Below, piece after piece: positions 1 to 8,732 of a stretch of DNA of 64,000 nucleotides. This stretch comes from UBA8958 sp964571695 (GTDB taxonomy: Bacteria > Desulfobacterota > Syntrophia > Syntrophales > UBA8958). The translations under genes and the position numbers were made by a program. The stretch is from positions 1 through 64,000 of the forward strand of contig CAZNDG010000002.1 of the NCBI GenBank assembly GCA_964571695.1. Direction: 5' to 3'. The notes beneath the pieces were generated by a model that was not told the DNA's origin, searched no databases, and saw nothing but the letters and a program-made list of their open reading frames with translations. Within the stretch, counting starts at the first letter, position 1. Every line of letters starts with the position of its first letter.

Positions 1-536
1 CGAAAGACGAGGTCCGGCGTCATGCGATCCTCGTCCCGGAGGGAGTCCAACTCATGACGGATCAGCTTTTCCGGCTTTTTTGACAGAGCCGTCCGCTCGT
101 AGAGCATGGAGCCGATCTTTTCCCTAAGAGTGCGGACGCTCCAGCGCTCGACACGGCACATCTCGGCATAAAAATCACGTTGAAGCTGATCACTGAGGGG
201 AAGCAACTCCCTAAAATGCGACCAGCTCAATTCTCGCGACAAGGCGGCGACAATCTGTTTTTTGGGAAACACCTCGGCTAATTGGATCATCCGCCGCAGG
301 TTCTTCTCTGAAAAACCCGTTCCATATTCCAGAACCAATTGTCGCGACAGCGTGGCGACAATTTCTCCCCCGTATTCGGCCCTTTCTCCTCTGAGGATTT
401 CGTCATGGATGCGCTTGCCGATACGCCAGTAGAGCATCGTCAGAACCACGTTCACGGCCGTTGCCGCGGCTGTCCGTGATTCCATGATCATCCGGCGGAT
501 GTCGGGCAGAAGATCGACCGATTTCATTTTTTTCAT
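1..536 (-). CDS. YhcG/DUF1016-type PDDEXK nuclease protein, N-terminal part (cut by window edge)
   Basis: About 178 residues are readable from an ATG at 536; the gene runs off the left edge. The start reads MKKMKSVDLLPDIRRMI and continues with LYWRIGKRI, EYGGEIVATLSRQL, FSEKNLRRMIQLAEVF and ELSWSHFRELL, the typical signature of the DUF1016 N-terminal (winged-helix-like) domain of YhcG proteins. In that family a PD-(D/E)XK nuclease domain follows at the C-terminus, here outside the window. The ATG overlaps the hsdM stop codon (ATGA), so the gene is translationally coupled to hsdM. YhcG proteins are often found beside type I restriction genes. A role in DNA cleavage or defence is inferred, since the catalytic half is not visible. 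Confidence 0.85.
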   Translation of the reverse strand, partial: MKKMKSVDLLPDIRRMIMESRTAAATAVNVVLTMLYWRIGKRIHDEILRGERAEYGGEIVATLSRQLVLEYGTGFSEKNLRRMIQLAEVFPKKQIVAALSRELSWSHFRELLPLSDQLQRDFYAEMCRVERWSVRTLREKIGSMLYERTALSKKPEKLIRHELDSLRDEDRMTPDLVF

Positions 537-2008
537 TTTCGTCCCTCCATCGCCCCGTCCAAGATACCCTTGAGCTGATTCCGCAAATTCGAGATTTCCT
601 CCTGCTGACGGGCATATTTCCGCAGCAGCTCGTCGGGATCATGGCTGATCTGCTCCCCCACATGGGGATTCTTGATATCCAGGTTGTAGTTCCGGGCCTT
701 GACCTCGTCGATGGCAACCTTCCACGCCTGTTCCGTTTCGATCCGGGCGGCAAAGCCGTTTTCCTCCTTCCCCCACCAGTCGATTTCAGTCTGGAACTCC
801 TCGAAACGGATGGGCTTGGTCTTGTTGTAGCTCTTCACGCCCGCCGGATAGGGATGCTCGTAGTACCAGATATGTTCCGTCGGTTGCCCTTTGGTGAAGA
901 AAAGGAGGTTCGTTTTGATGCCCGTATAGGGGTTGAAGACGCCGTTGGGGAGGCGGACGATCGTATGGAGGTTGCATTCCGCCAGTAGCTTTTCCTTGAG
1001 GCGGGTTTTCATGCCCTCGCCGAAGAAGAAGCCGTCGGGGAGGACGACGGCGGCGCGTCCCTCATGCTTCAGCAGGTGGATGATCAGGGTGACGAAGAGA
1101 TCGGCGGTCTCCCGGGTGCGGAAGGTAGCGGGGAAATTGTTCTCGATGCCGTCCTCTTCCATGCCGCCGAAGGGGGGATTGGTCACGATGACGTGGACCC
1201 GGTCCTTGTTCGCATAGTCCCGCAAGGGGCGGGCCAGGGTGTTGTCGTGCCGGATGTTGGTGGGCGTGTCGATGCCGTGGAGGATCATGTTGGTGATGCA
1301 GAGCATATAGGGCAGGGATTTCTTATCGACGCCGCGGATGGAGGCCTGGAGGATTTCTTCGTCCGCCGGGGAATTGACGAACCGGGAACGCTTGTGTTCG
1401 ATCACATGGGCGAGAAAGCCGCCGGTGCCGCAGGCCGGGTCCAGGACGGTTTCATGCAGTTGGGGATTCACCCGATCCACGATGAACCGGGTCACGGCCC
1501 GGGGGGTGTAGAACTCGCCCGCATTGCCGGCGCTTTGGAGGTCCTTGAGGATCTGTTCGTAGATGTTGCCGAAGGTATGGCGGTCGTTTTTCGTATTGAA
1601 ATCGATCTCGCAGATCTTGTTGATCACCTGGCGCATCAGGGTGCCGGATTTCATGTAGTTGTAGGCGTCCGCAAAGATGTCCCGGACGACGAGGGCGCGT
1701 TTGCCGTGCACCCCCTGGACGTTCAGTTTGTTTTTCAGGGTCGGGAAGAGCTCCAGGTTCACAAAGTCGGCAAGCTCGTCTCCCGTCATGCCTTCCGGAT
1801 TCTTCGCCCAGTTCCGCCAGCGCACCTTTTCCGGCAGCGGCGAGCGATAGTCCTCTTCGAGAAACTCGATCTCCTCTTCCCGGTCGTCGAGGATCTTCAG
1901 AAAGAACATCCAGACCAACTGGCTGATGCGCTGGGCGTCGCCATCGACGCCCACGTCCTTGCGCATAATATCCTGAATGGATTTTATGATTCCTGAAACA
2001 TTGCTCAT
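533..2008 (-). CDS. hsdM: Type I restriction-modification system methyltransferase subunit HsdM
   Basis: 491 residues. Family role: the M subunit transfers a methyl group from S-adenosylmethionine to adenine in the recognition site and forms the core of the M2S methylase. Seen: an N-terminal helical HsdM_N region (about 5-150), GEFYTPR at 164-170, the SAM-binding motif DPACGTGG at 190-197, and the catalytic NPPF motif of N6-adenine methylases at 277-280. The length is normal. The start overlaps the hsdR stop by 4 bp, and its stop overlaps the start of the yhcG-like gene, so the three genes form one coupled operon. No specificity subunit (hsdS) lies within the window; it may be further left. 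Confidence 0.95.
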   Translation of the reverse strand: MSNVSGIIKSIQDIMRKDVGVDGDAQRISQLVWMFFLKILDDREEEIEFLEEDYRSPLPEKVRWRNWAKNPEGMTGDELADFVNLELFPTLKNKLNVQGVHGKRALVVRDIFADAYNYMKSGTLMRQVINKICEIDFNTKNDRHTFGNIYEQILKDLQSAGNAGEFYTPRAVTRFIVDRVNPQLHETVLDPACGTGGFLAHVIEHKRSRFVNSPADEEILQASIRGVDKKSLPYMLCITNMILHGIDTPTNIRHDNTLARPLRDYANKDRVHVIVTNPPFGGMEEDGIENNFPATFRTRETADLFVTLIIHLLKHEGRAAVVLPDGFFFGEGMKTRLKEKLLAECNLHTIVRLPNGVFNPYTGIKTNLLFFTKGQPTEHIWYYEHPYPAGVKSYNKTKPIRFEEFQTEIDWWGKEENGFAARIETEQAWKVAIDEVKARNYNLDIKNPHVGEQISHDPDELLRKYARQQEEISNLRNQLKGILDGAMEGRK

Positions 2009-4107
2009 GCCGATTCCACCTGTGGAAATAATTCCTGCTCCAGCTCTTTTACGGCCTGTTCGTAAGCTGCCTTGCTGCCGAAGGCGTTCCTGATGATTTC
2101 CATGGGCGTGCCCATGTCGCTGAAAGGCTTCAGCTTCAAAACCCGGGCGTTCTCCATGCAGCCGACGCCCTCGTCCTGGTATTTATCGAGGAGGGCGCTC
2201 AGGACCGCCCGGGCCTGCTCCCCGTATTTCGTGAAGTAATCGCGCTTTTTGACATTATCGGCCCGCTCTTTGCGGGTCAGGGGCGGCTGGTCGTAGGCGA
2301 TGTGGCAGATCAAATCGAAGTCGCCGTAGTCTTTGCCTACCAGTTCGGCCAGGTTGTCCAGAACGATGCCGTGTTCCTCGAAAAGATCGATGATGGCCTG
2401 CTTTTTNNNNNNNNNNNNNNNNNNNNNNNNNNNNNNNNNNNNNNNNNNNNNNNNNNNNNNNNNNNNNNNNNNNNNNNNNNNNNNNNNNNNNNNNNNNNNN
2501 NNNNNNTTGTTGTATTCCTCCTCGATGCGGGTGCCGCGCCCGATGATCTGCTTGAAGGTCGTCATGGAGTTGATCGTTTTGTCCAGGACGATGACCTTGC
2601 AGGTCTTGGCATCGACCCCGGTGGTCAACAGCTCCGAGGTCGTGGCGATGACCGGAAATCTGCTTTCCGGATCGATGAAGTTATCGACTTCCGCCTTCCC
2701 TTCCACGCTGTCGCCGGTGATGCGCATGACGTATTTGGGGTTGTCGAGGGCGAGTGGCCCGGCGGCATTGACGATGGCCGCCCGCATCCGTTCCGCATGA
2801 TCGATGTCTTCACAGAAGATGATCGTCTTGGCGAAGGGATCGGTTGCCTTGAGCAACTCCATGACCCGCCCGGCTACCAGTTTCGTGCGCTGGTTGAGGA
2901 CGAGGATGCGGTCCATGTCCTTCTGGTTGAAGGTGCGGTCTTCGATCTCCTGCCCGAGGTCGTCCCGCATCCCCGGCGGCGGTGTCCATCCGTAGATGTC
3001 TTTGTCGATATCGATACGGACCACTTTATAGGGGGCGAGGAAGCCGTCCTCGATGCCCTGCTTCAGACTGTAGGTGTAAACGGGCTCGCCGAAGTAGTTG
3101 ATATTGGAGACGTACTTCGTTTCCTTGGGCGTCGCCGTCATGCCGAGCTGAATGGCGCCGGAAAAATAATCGAGGATCTCCCGCCAGGCGGAATCATCGG
3201 CGGCGCTGCCCCGGTGGCACTCGTCGATGATGATCATGTCGAAGAAATCCGGGGAGACGTTCCTGAATATCTTGTCTGCCTCGTCCTGTCCCGTAATCGC
3301 CTGATAGAGTCCCAGGTGGATTTCATAGGCCGGGTCGATCTTCCGGTTCTTCACCTTGGTCATCACCGCTCCGAAAGGCTTGAAGTCGTTGACCAGGGTT
3401 TGATCCGCCAGGATGTTGCGATCGACCAGGAATAGGACGCGCTTGACGAGCCGGGCCTTCCAGAGTCGCCAGATGATCTGAAAGGTGGTGTAAGTCTTGC
3501 CCGTACCCGTGGCCATGACGAGGAGCAGCCGTCTCCGGCCGGCGGCAACCGCCTCGACGACCCGGTTGATGGCCTCGACTTGATAGTAACGCGGCTCTTT
3601 GCCGGTGTAATCCGAGTGGTAGGGCTGCAAAACGAGCCCCTCCGATTTGTCGGCGATGCCGCGATAGGATTTGTAGCGCTTCCAGAGTTCTTCGGGAGGC
3701 GGAAATTCCGCGAGGGGAAACGAGGTCTCGATATCCTCGCCGGCGGCGGCGGTTTTATTATGGGCGGCAAAGGCATCGCCGTTGGAACTGAAGGCGCTGG
3801 GAACATTCAGTATGGCCGCATATCCCAGGGCCTGCTGCATCCCGTGGCCGACGGCATAATTGTTGTCCTTGGCCTCCACGACGGCAACGGGGACGCCCGG
3901 TTCCCAGGAGAGAACATAGTCGGCGAATTTTTTCTTTTTCCTGTTCCGGGAGGACATGTTGCCCCGCACGATAACGGGGCCGGGGGTGAGCGTCACCTCG
4001 CGCCTGATCTGTATGGCGGGGTCCCAGCCGGCATTTTTAATCGCGGGGGTGATGAAGAGATCGCAGATGTCGGTTTCACTGAGAGTTTTTTTGTTGATTT
4101 TGTCCAC
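2005..4107 (-). CDS. hsdR: Type I restriction enzyme HsdR (endonuclease/translocase), interrupted by an assembly gap
   Basis: Restriction and DNA-translocation subunit, EcoEI-like. Seen: an N-terminal nuclease domain with D63 and E78-x-K80 of the PD-(D/E)XK core, Walker A ATGTGKT at 199-205, DECH box at 295-298, motif III TAT near 323, and a motif VI-like IIGRGTR just before 100 N bases (2407-2506). After the gap the same frame resumes with a typical HsdR C-terminal segment (DFDLICHIAYDQPPLTRKERA). As written it is 700 codons including 34 unknown ones. Related proteins are, from memory, nearer 780-800, so the real gap is probably longer than 100 bases. First gene of the hsdR-hsdM-yhcG operon. 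Confidence 0.93.
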   Translation of the reverse strand: MDKINKKTLSETDICDLFITPAIKNAGWDPAIQIRREVTLTPGPVIVRGNMSSRNRKKKKFADYVLSWEPGVPVAVVEAKDNNYAVGHGMQQALGYAAILNVPSAFSSNGDAFAAHNKTAAAGEDIETSFPLAEFPPPEELWKRYKSYRGIADKSEGLVLQPYHSDYTGKEPRYYQVEAINRVVEAVAAGRRRLLLVMATGTGKTYTTFQIIWRLWKARLVKRVLFLVDRNILADQTLVNDFKPFGAVMTKVKNRKIDPAYEIHLGLYQAITGQDEADKIFRNVSPDFFDMIIIDECHRGSAADDSAWREILDYFSGAIQLGMTATPKETKYVSNINYFGEPVYTYSLKQGIEDGFLAPYKVVRIDIDKDIYGWTPPPGMRDDLGQEIEDRTFNQKDMDRILVLNQRTKLVAGRVMELLKATDPFAKTIIFCEDIDHAERMRAAIVNAAGPLALDNPKYVMRITGDSVEGKAEVDNFIDPESRFPVIATTSELLTTGVDAKTCKVIVLDKTINSMTTFKQIIGRGTRIEEEYNXXXXXXXXXXXXXXXXXXXXXXXXXXXXXXXXXXKKQAIIDLFEEHGIVLDNLAELVGKDYGDFDLICHIAYDQPPLTRKERADNVKKRDYFTKYGEQARAVLSALLDKYQDEGVGCMENARVLKLKPFSDMGTPMEIIRNAFGSKAAYEQAVKELEQELFPQVESA
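2407..2506. other. Assembly gap (100 N) inside hsdR
   Basis: A run of exactly 100 N, the customary placeholder for a gap of unknown size. It follows the helicase motif VI of HsdR. Reading frame is retained across the placeholder, but that says nothing about the true length. Confidence 0.99.
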
Positions 4108-4221
4108 GCTCTGCCTCTGGTTGTATCAACCCCGGTCATGATACAATTTCTTGAAATGATTGCAAGGAAAACGCAACAGTAAAAACGCGGCCGCAATAAT
4201 TCGGCGAGCACGGCGCCCCGG

Positions 4222-5401
4222 TTACAGCCGGAGGATCTCGCTGAGGGTCGGGTGGGGGAGTATCCAGGATTGGAGTGTTCGCCGCTCCATGCCGGCGGCG
4301 ACGGCGAGGGTCAGGGCGGCGATCAGGTCGGGGGCCCCGGCGCCGGCGATGGTGGCCCCCACGAGGCGCTCTTCGTTGAAGATGAACTTGGCGAAGCCCT
4401 GACCGGCCAGTTCCGTCCGGGCCATGATGTTGGCTCCGTAGTCGTTCCGGAGGATCTCCACGTCCCAACCCTTTTCCCGGGCCTGGGCCTCCGTCAGACC
4501 GACCCGGGCGACGGGGGGGTGGGTGTAGGTGACGGAGGGGACGGCGTCCTCCCGGCAGCCCACGGCGCCGTCGCCGAAAAGGCGGGAGCCCAGGGCCCGG
4601 CCCTGCTGCATGGCCCGGTGGGCGAGCATGATCCCCCCCGTGACGTCCCCCACGGCATAGATCCCGGGAATGCTGGTTTCCTGCCCGTCGTTGACGGCGA
4701 TGCCCCGGCGGTCATGGCGGATTCCCGTCCCGGCCAGGGTTGCTGCGTCGAGGCGGGGCCGCCTCCCCGTGCAGAGAAGGGCGTATTCCGCCTGGAATTC
4801 CATTGCTTGCCCATCTTTTACCGCCACGGCGCGTATCCCGTCCCCGTCTTCCCGNNNNNNNNNNNNNNNNNNNNNNNNNNNNNNNNNNNNNNNNNNNNNN
4901 NNNNNNNNNNNNNNNNNNNNNNNNNNNNNNNNNNNNNNNNNNNNNNNNNNNNNNCGCCGGTTCGGAACCCCAGGCAATGACGATGCGGCGGGCCCGGAGG
5001 CTTTCGGTTTCGCCGTTGGGCGCCGTGCAGATCACCTCGCCGGGGGCGGCGATCCTTCCCTCCCCGGTCTTTGTCTCCACGCCTGCCCCTTCCAGGGACT
5101 TCTCCACCCCCAGAGCGGCGATCCGGACCGTCTGGTCCCGGTGGCGACGGATCGCGGCAAAATCATAGGCCGCCGCGCCGGTGGCGACGCCCATCCGGGA
5201 GAGCTTCTTCAGGGCGGCGTAATGCCCGCTGCACGCCAGGAGGGCCTTGGTGGGGATGCAGCCCCGATGGGTGCACGTCCCGCCCCAGCCGTTTCTCTCG
5301 ATGATGGCCACCCGGGCGCCGTGGCGCGCCGCCTCCTCCGCGACGGCGTGACCGCCGGGGCCGCCGCCGATGACGATAAGGTCAAAACTTTCCAGTGACA
5401 T
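4222..5401 (-). CDS. lpd: Dihydrolipoamide dehydrogenase (E3/L-protein), middle lost in an assembly gap
   Basis: Flavoprotein that reoxidises the dihydrolipoyl arm of the GcvH protein (or 2-oxoacid dehydrogenases) with NAD. N-terminal part (5401-4955, 149 codons): FAD-binding GGGPGG at 12-17 and the redox-active disulfide C43-THRG-C48. C-terminal part (4854-4222, 210 codons): the second FAD motif (PGIYAVGDV), the dimerisation domain, and the HPTLSE active-site motif near the end. The parts are in different frames across the 100-N placeholder. The NAD-binding domain is largely missing, so about 100 residues (roughly 300 bases) must lie in the gap. Downstream of lipA in the glycine-cleavage neighbourhood, which suggests service to that system. 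Confidence 0.93.
4855..4954. other. Assembly gap (100 N) inside lpd
   Basis: Exactly 100 N. It splits lpd between the first FAD-binding segment and the second half, and the coding frame changes across it. The apparent frameshift is therefore an artefact of the placeholder length. Confidence 0.99.
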
Positions 5402-5465
5402 GACAAACCCTCTTCTTCATCCGCCGGCGCCAAATGATCTTCCCGGCAGTGTCTCGGGGCGGAGA

Positions 5466-6356
5466 TCAGACCATTGCCGCCCCGGCATGATAGGAACTTC
5501 GTACCAGTGGTCCCGCCTCGACGTGGGAAATGCCCAGCGCCAGGGCCTCCTCCCGGATGGCGGCGAACTCCTCGGGGTGGTAGTACTTCCGGACCGGGGC
5601 GTGGCGCCGCGTCGGCTGGAGGTACTGTCCCACCGTCACCGCCCCGCACCGGGCGGAAGCCAGATCCGTCAGGAGCTGCCTGATATCCTCCCCGCTTTCC
5701 CCGAAGCCGATCATGAAGCCCGATTTTGAGCGTGCCGCCGCCTTTCCCTCGCCGAGGCGCCGGAGGATCGCCAGGGAAACGGCGTAGTTGCCCTGGGGGC
5801 GCAGCGCGGCGAACAGGGAGGGGACGACTTCGATATTGTGATTGATCACATCGGGCCGGGCAGCGATCACCTTTTCCAGAGCCTCGCTTCGACCCTGAAA
5901 ATCGGGGATGAGAACCTCGATGCGGATAGCCGGAAGCGCCGCCCGCAGGGACATGACAGCGCGGGCAAAGACTGCGGCGCCGCCGTCGGGAAGGTCGTCC
6001 CGGGTGACGGAGGTGAGGACGGCGTACTTCAGGTTCAGATATTCGACGGCCTCCACAAGGTGAGGGATCTCTCCGGGATCCACCAGGCCGGGGATGCCGT
6101 GTTTGACGTTGCAATAACGACAGTCGCGGGTGCAGACATCGCCCATGAGGAGGAAGGTGGCCGTTCCATCCTGGAAACATTCCGCCATGTTCGGGCACCG
6201 GGCCTCCTGGCAGATGGAATGGAGCCCGTGGCGGGCCAGGGTGTCCCGGACGCGGCTGAAACCTTTCGTGCCGGGCAGCCTTATCTTCAACCAGGGGGGC
6301 TTACGCAGATATTCGCCGCCGTCCGTCTCCGGAAGACTTCTTGCCGCCTTCACCAC
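5466..6356 (-). CDS. lipA: Lipoyl synthase
   Basis: Radical-SAM enzyme that inserts two sulfurs into octanoyl groups bound to carrier proteins such as GcvH. 296 residues, normal length. Both iron-sulfur cluster motifs are intact: C49-x4-C54-x5-C60 for the auxiliary cluster and C75-x3-C79-x2-C82 for the SAM cluster. The C-terminal RSSYHA motif (286-291) is present; its serine ligates the auxiliary cluster in characterised LipA. It lies 64 bp upstream of lpd in the same direction and near gcvT/H/P, so it probably lipoylates the GcvH encoded at 12239-12637. No lipB is in view. Confidence 0.96.
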   Translation of the reverse strand: MVKAARSLPETDGGEYLRKPPWLKIRLPGTKGFSRVRDTLARHGLHSICQEARCPNMAECFQDGTATFLLMGDVCTRDCRYCNVKHGIPGLVDPGEIPHLVEAVEYLNLKYAVLTSVTRDDLPDGGAAVFARAVMSLRAALPAIRIEVLIPDFQGRSEALEKVIAARPDVINHNIEVVPSLFAALRPQGNYAVSLAILRRLGEGKAAARSKSGFMIGFGESGEDIRQLLTDLASARCGAVTVGQYLQPTRRHAPVRKYYHPEEFAAIREEALALGISHVEAGPLVRSSYHAGAAMV

Positions 6357-6447
6357 TGCTCCCTCTCCGGCGGTGGAAACCAGCGGCAGGAGGAGCGGAC
6401 CAAGCCGAAAAGTCTCTTTTGCGGCCCCATGAGGATCTCCTTATCCC

Positions 6448-6642
6448 TTAGATTTGCGGCCGCTTGGGGATCACCAGCCACATGGCGAGGTAGGCGATAA
6501 CGCCGACACCGAAGGAAAACAGGATCAAAAGGATGAAGAGGATCCGGAACAGGGTGGCGTCCTTGCCGAAAAACTCCCCCAGACCGCCGCAGACGCCGCC
6601 GATCTTCTTGTCCGTGTCAGACAGATAAAGCTTCTCTCCCAT
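6448..6642 (-). CDS. PspC-domain small membrane protein
   Basis: 64 residues beginning MGEKLYLSDTDKKIGGVCGGLGEFFG, the PspC domain signature (KxIxGVCGGLAEYF type), followed by one hydrophobic segment (about residues 31-56) and a basic end. I chose the ATG at 6642 because GGGGGAGA lies at proper spacing before it; a TTG 21 bases upstream is the alternative. PspC proteins act in envelope-stress responses (phage-shock system), but no other psp gene is nearby, so the specific role here is unknown. It sits between lipA and the inverted-repeat element at 6704-6913. Confidence 0.85.
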   Translation of the reverse strand: MGEKLYLSDTDKKIGGVCGGLGEFFGKDATLFRILFILLILFSFGVGVIAYLAMWLVIPKRPQI

Positions 6643-6703
6643 AAAGCGTCTCCCCCTGATCAATTCAATAAACTCTTAAAAAAACAGAGAAATTGGTTAT
6701 CAT

Positions 6704-6913
6704 TGACGGCTTCGTAAAAGATCCTCAGGCAAGGCCCGTCAATCCTGAGGAATGAGTCGTACTTCTTTGTACGCCGCAGTGACGAAGGATGCAGCGTAGC
6801 GCTGCATCCGGGCTTACTACGAAAAATGAAGCGAAATACGCAATAAAATCAACAAAACCTTTTTCATGCTTCGTGGTGCTCCACGGGGCATGAGGGTTTT
6901 TACGAAACCGTCA
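6704..6913. repeat. 210-bp intergenic element bounded by inverted repeats, rich in hairpins
   Basis: The ends are TGACGGCTTCGTAAAA (6704-6719) and its near-perfect inverse TTTTACGAAACCGTCA (6898-6913), 15 of 16 matching. Inside are a 10-bp perfect stem (6787-6796 with 6800-6809, loop TAG), a TCCTCAGG/CCTGAGGA stem and a GTAC...GTAC pair. The right end overlaps the kamA-like gene: its last three bases supply that gene's TGA stop. No flanking target duplication is apparent. From memory, similar segments recur between genes in Desulfobacterota genomes; I could not check this. No second copy is in the window. Confidence 0.7.
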
Positions 6914-8728
6914 GAAGTAGTACCAGATCGTGCTGTAATCCGCCACGTTCTCCCCGTCGGCATCGAGACGCTTCAGGTAGTCGTAGATGGGGATGTCCGT
7001 GTAGAGGTAATCCCGGGCCGTCACCAGACGCACCTCCCAGGAGTAGAAACGATAGACCCGCCGGCCGTCGGGCAGGATCATGATCACCTCATGATCCTGC
7101 CAGGCCTTCAGTTGGGACTTCCCCAGCCGGGGGAGGTTGAAGACCGGCTCGTCCGTCCGGATCAGACCGGGGAGGAGCCGGGCCTCCTCGGTCCGTTCCT
7201 GCTCGATCCGGGCGATGGGGACCCGGAAATCCACGGTCTCTTCCTTGCCCTTGGTGCTGAAGGAGTAATAGGGGTCCACGCCGCAGAGTTTGAGGACCCG
7301 GCGCAGGAGGCAGGTCTCGAACTTCCGGCTGTTGAAGTAGGTGAAGACCTGCTGGTTGTAAACGTTGATGCCTGCGTTCTTGAGCTTCTTGATAGCCTCC
7401 AGGGCGTCCTCCGTCATCTCCGTGGGATGCTCGAAATGGGTTACGATGGCGATCTCCCGCTTTCCCCATTCATGGTATTTGGCCAGGACCGCAAGAAACC
7501 CGTCGTTGATCCGGAACGGAAGTGTCACCGGGACCCGGGTGCCGATGCGGATCCGGTCCACATGCCTGATGGCGGCGATCTCCCCCAGGAGATTGTCCAG
7601 GTAGTCGTTCTTCAGGGTCAGGGGGTCGCCGCCCGTGACCAATACCTCGGTTATGCTTTCATGGTCGGCGATCCAGGCGATGGCTTCCCGGACCTTTTCC
7701 CGGCTCATCTGCACCTCATCGTCGATGCTCTTGATCTCCCAGTTTCGCTGGCAGTAAACGCAGATTTGGGGGCAGGCGTTGAATGGTTTGAGAATGACGA
7801 TCTCCGGATAACGCCGGGTGATCCCGTCGATGGGACTCGTGGACTTCTCTCCCATGAAGTCCATGTCGAAGCCCTTGGCCCGGCTTTCCGCCACGGACCG
7901 GCAGTAGGCGGCGCTGGGGATGACCTGTGCCCGGATCTGGCGGTCGTATTCCGTGCGTCCGTCCTTGTTGAACAGTGACAGGTAATAAGGGGTGATCTCT
8001 ACGGGGATGCCGTATTTCTTCGCCGCCTTCATCCCGGCCTCTTCGTCCTTGTCCAGGGAGACGATGGCGGCCAGCGTCTCCAGGTTCTTGACGATGTGCT
8101 TGAGGTGCCACATGTAGTCCCGCCAGTCCTCCTCGGTGGCGCCGAAGTGGGCGAGGATATCCTTCTTCATGCTTTTCCGGCGCTTGACCACGGAGCGGTC
8201 GAACCCCGTGCGGTAGCGGCGGAAGTAGCGGCGGATCATCGTGGCGTACTCGTCGAGTTGAGCGGAGCGGAGCAGGGCCGCCTCCCGGCCATCCTTCATC
8301 TGGAAAAGGTCCTGGCTCTTGGAATGTTTTCCCGACTTTCCCGTGATGCCCCGGAAGAAGGAGAGGTATTCGCAGAGAAAGGCCTCGCTTGCCCGGGGCA
8401 GGGCCGTATCGGGGTCGTGGGCCAGGTCGTAGAGAAGCTGCAGGGGAGAGGCCTGGGTCAGATGCTCGTTCTCCGTGCGGACCGTGTTGGAAAAGACCCG
8501 GATGCATTCCCGGGCATTGCGCTTTTCCGTGATGTTCATCTCCGAGTAGTAGGTGTCGGGCTTCATGTTGAACATCGAACGGTTCAGGTAATTGAAATAG
8601 TCGAAGAGCAGGTGTCGAGCCTCCTCGATGTGCTTGGAATCCCTGAGGATCTTCTTGATCTGGGGGTCCGCCTGCCAGAGCCGTTCCAGCAGTTCTTCCT
8701 TGGATAAAAAGATGACGTTCTTTATCAT
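6911..8728 (-). CDS. KamA-family radical-SAM protein (lysine 2,3-aminomutase-like), long form
   Basis: 605 residues from the ATG at 8728, which follows the gcvPB stop by 4 bp with GGAGAGG as ribosome-binding site inside the gcvPB end; a longer start at 8752 would overlap gcvPB. The SAM cluster motif is C319-x3-C323-x2-C326 (CPQICVYC), followed by VTGGDPL, a hallmark of the KamA family. The N-terminal 270 or so residues are an extra helical region absent from classical lysine 2,3-aminomutases (about 400-470 residues). Family members use SAM and PLP to move amino groups, but the substrate of this long form is unknown to me. Its coupling to gcvPB hints at amino-acid metabolism. Confidence 0.85.
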   Translation of the reverse strand: MIKNVIFLSKEELLERLWQADPQIKKILRDSKHIEEARHLLFDYFNYLNRSMFNMKPDTYYSEMNITEKRNARECIRVFSNTVRTENEHLTQASPLQLLYDLAHDPDTALPRASEAFLCEYLSFFRGITGKSGKHSKSQDLFQMKDGREAALLRSAQLDEYATMIRRYFRRYRTGFDRSVVKRRKSMKKDILAHFGATEEDWRDYMWHLKHIVKNLETLAAIVSLDKDEEAGMKAAKKYGIPVEITPYYLSLFNKDGRTEYDRQIRAQVIPSAAYCRSVAESRAKGFDMDFMGEKSTSPIDGITRRYPEIVILKPFNACPQICVYCQRNWEIKSIDDEVQMSREKVREAIAWIADHESITEVLVTGGDPLTLKNDYLDNLLGEIAAIRHVDRIRIGTRVPVTLPFRINDGFLAVLAKYHEWGKREIAIVTHFEHPTEMTEDALEAIKKLKNAGINVYNQQVFTYFNSRKFETCLLRRVLKLCGVDPYYSFSTKGKEETVDFRVPIARIEQERTEEARLLPGLIRTDEPVFNLPRLGKSQLKAWQDHEVIMILPDGRRVYRFYSWEVRLVTARDYLYTDIPIYDYLKRLDADGENVADYSTIWYYF

Positions 8729-8732
8729 GTAA

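Noticed and set aside
1064..1996. Plus-strand 310-codon frame opposite hsdM
   Set aside because: Mirror frame of hsdM, no motif, no ribosome-binding site; hsdM motifs are decisive on the other strand.
4712..5401. Apparent frameshift in lpd across the N run
   Set aside because: The shift is explained by the arbitrary 100-base placeholder; both halves encode intact lpd segments.
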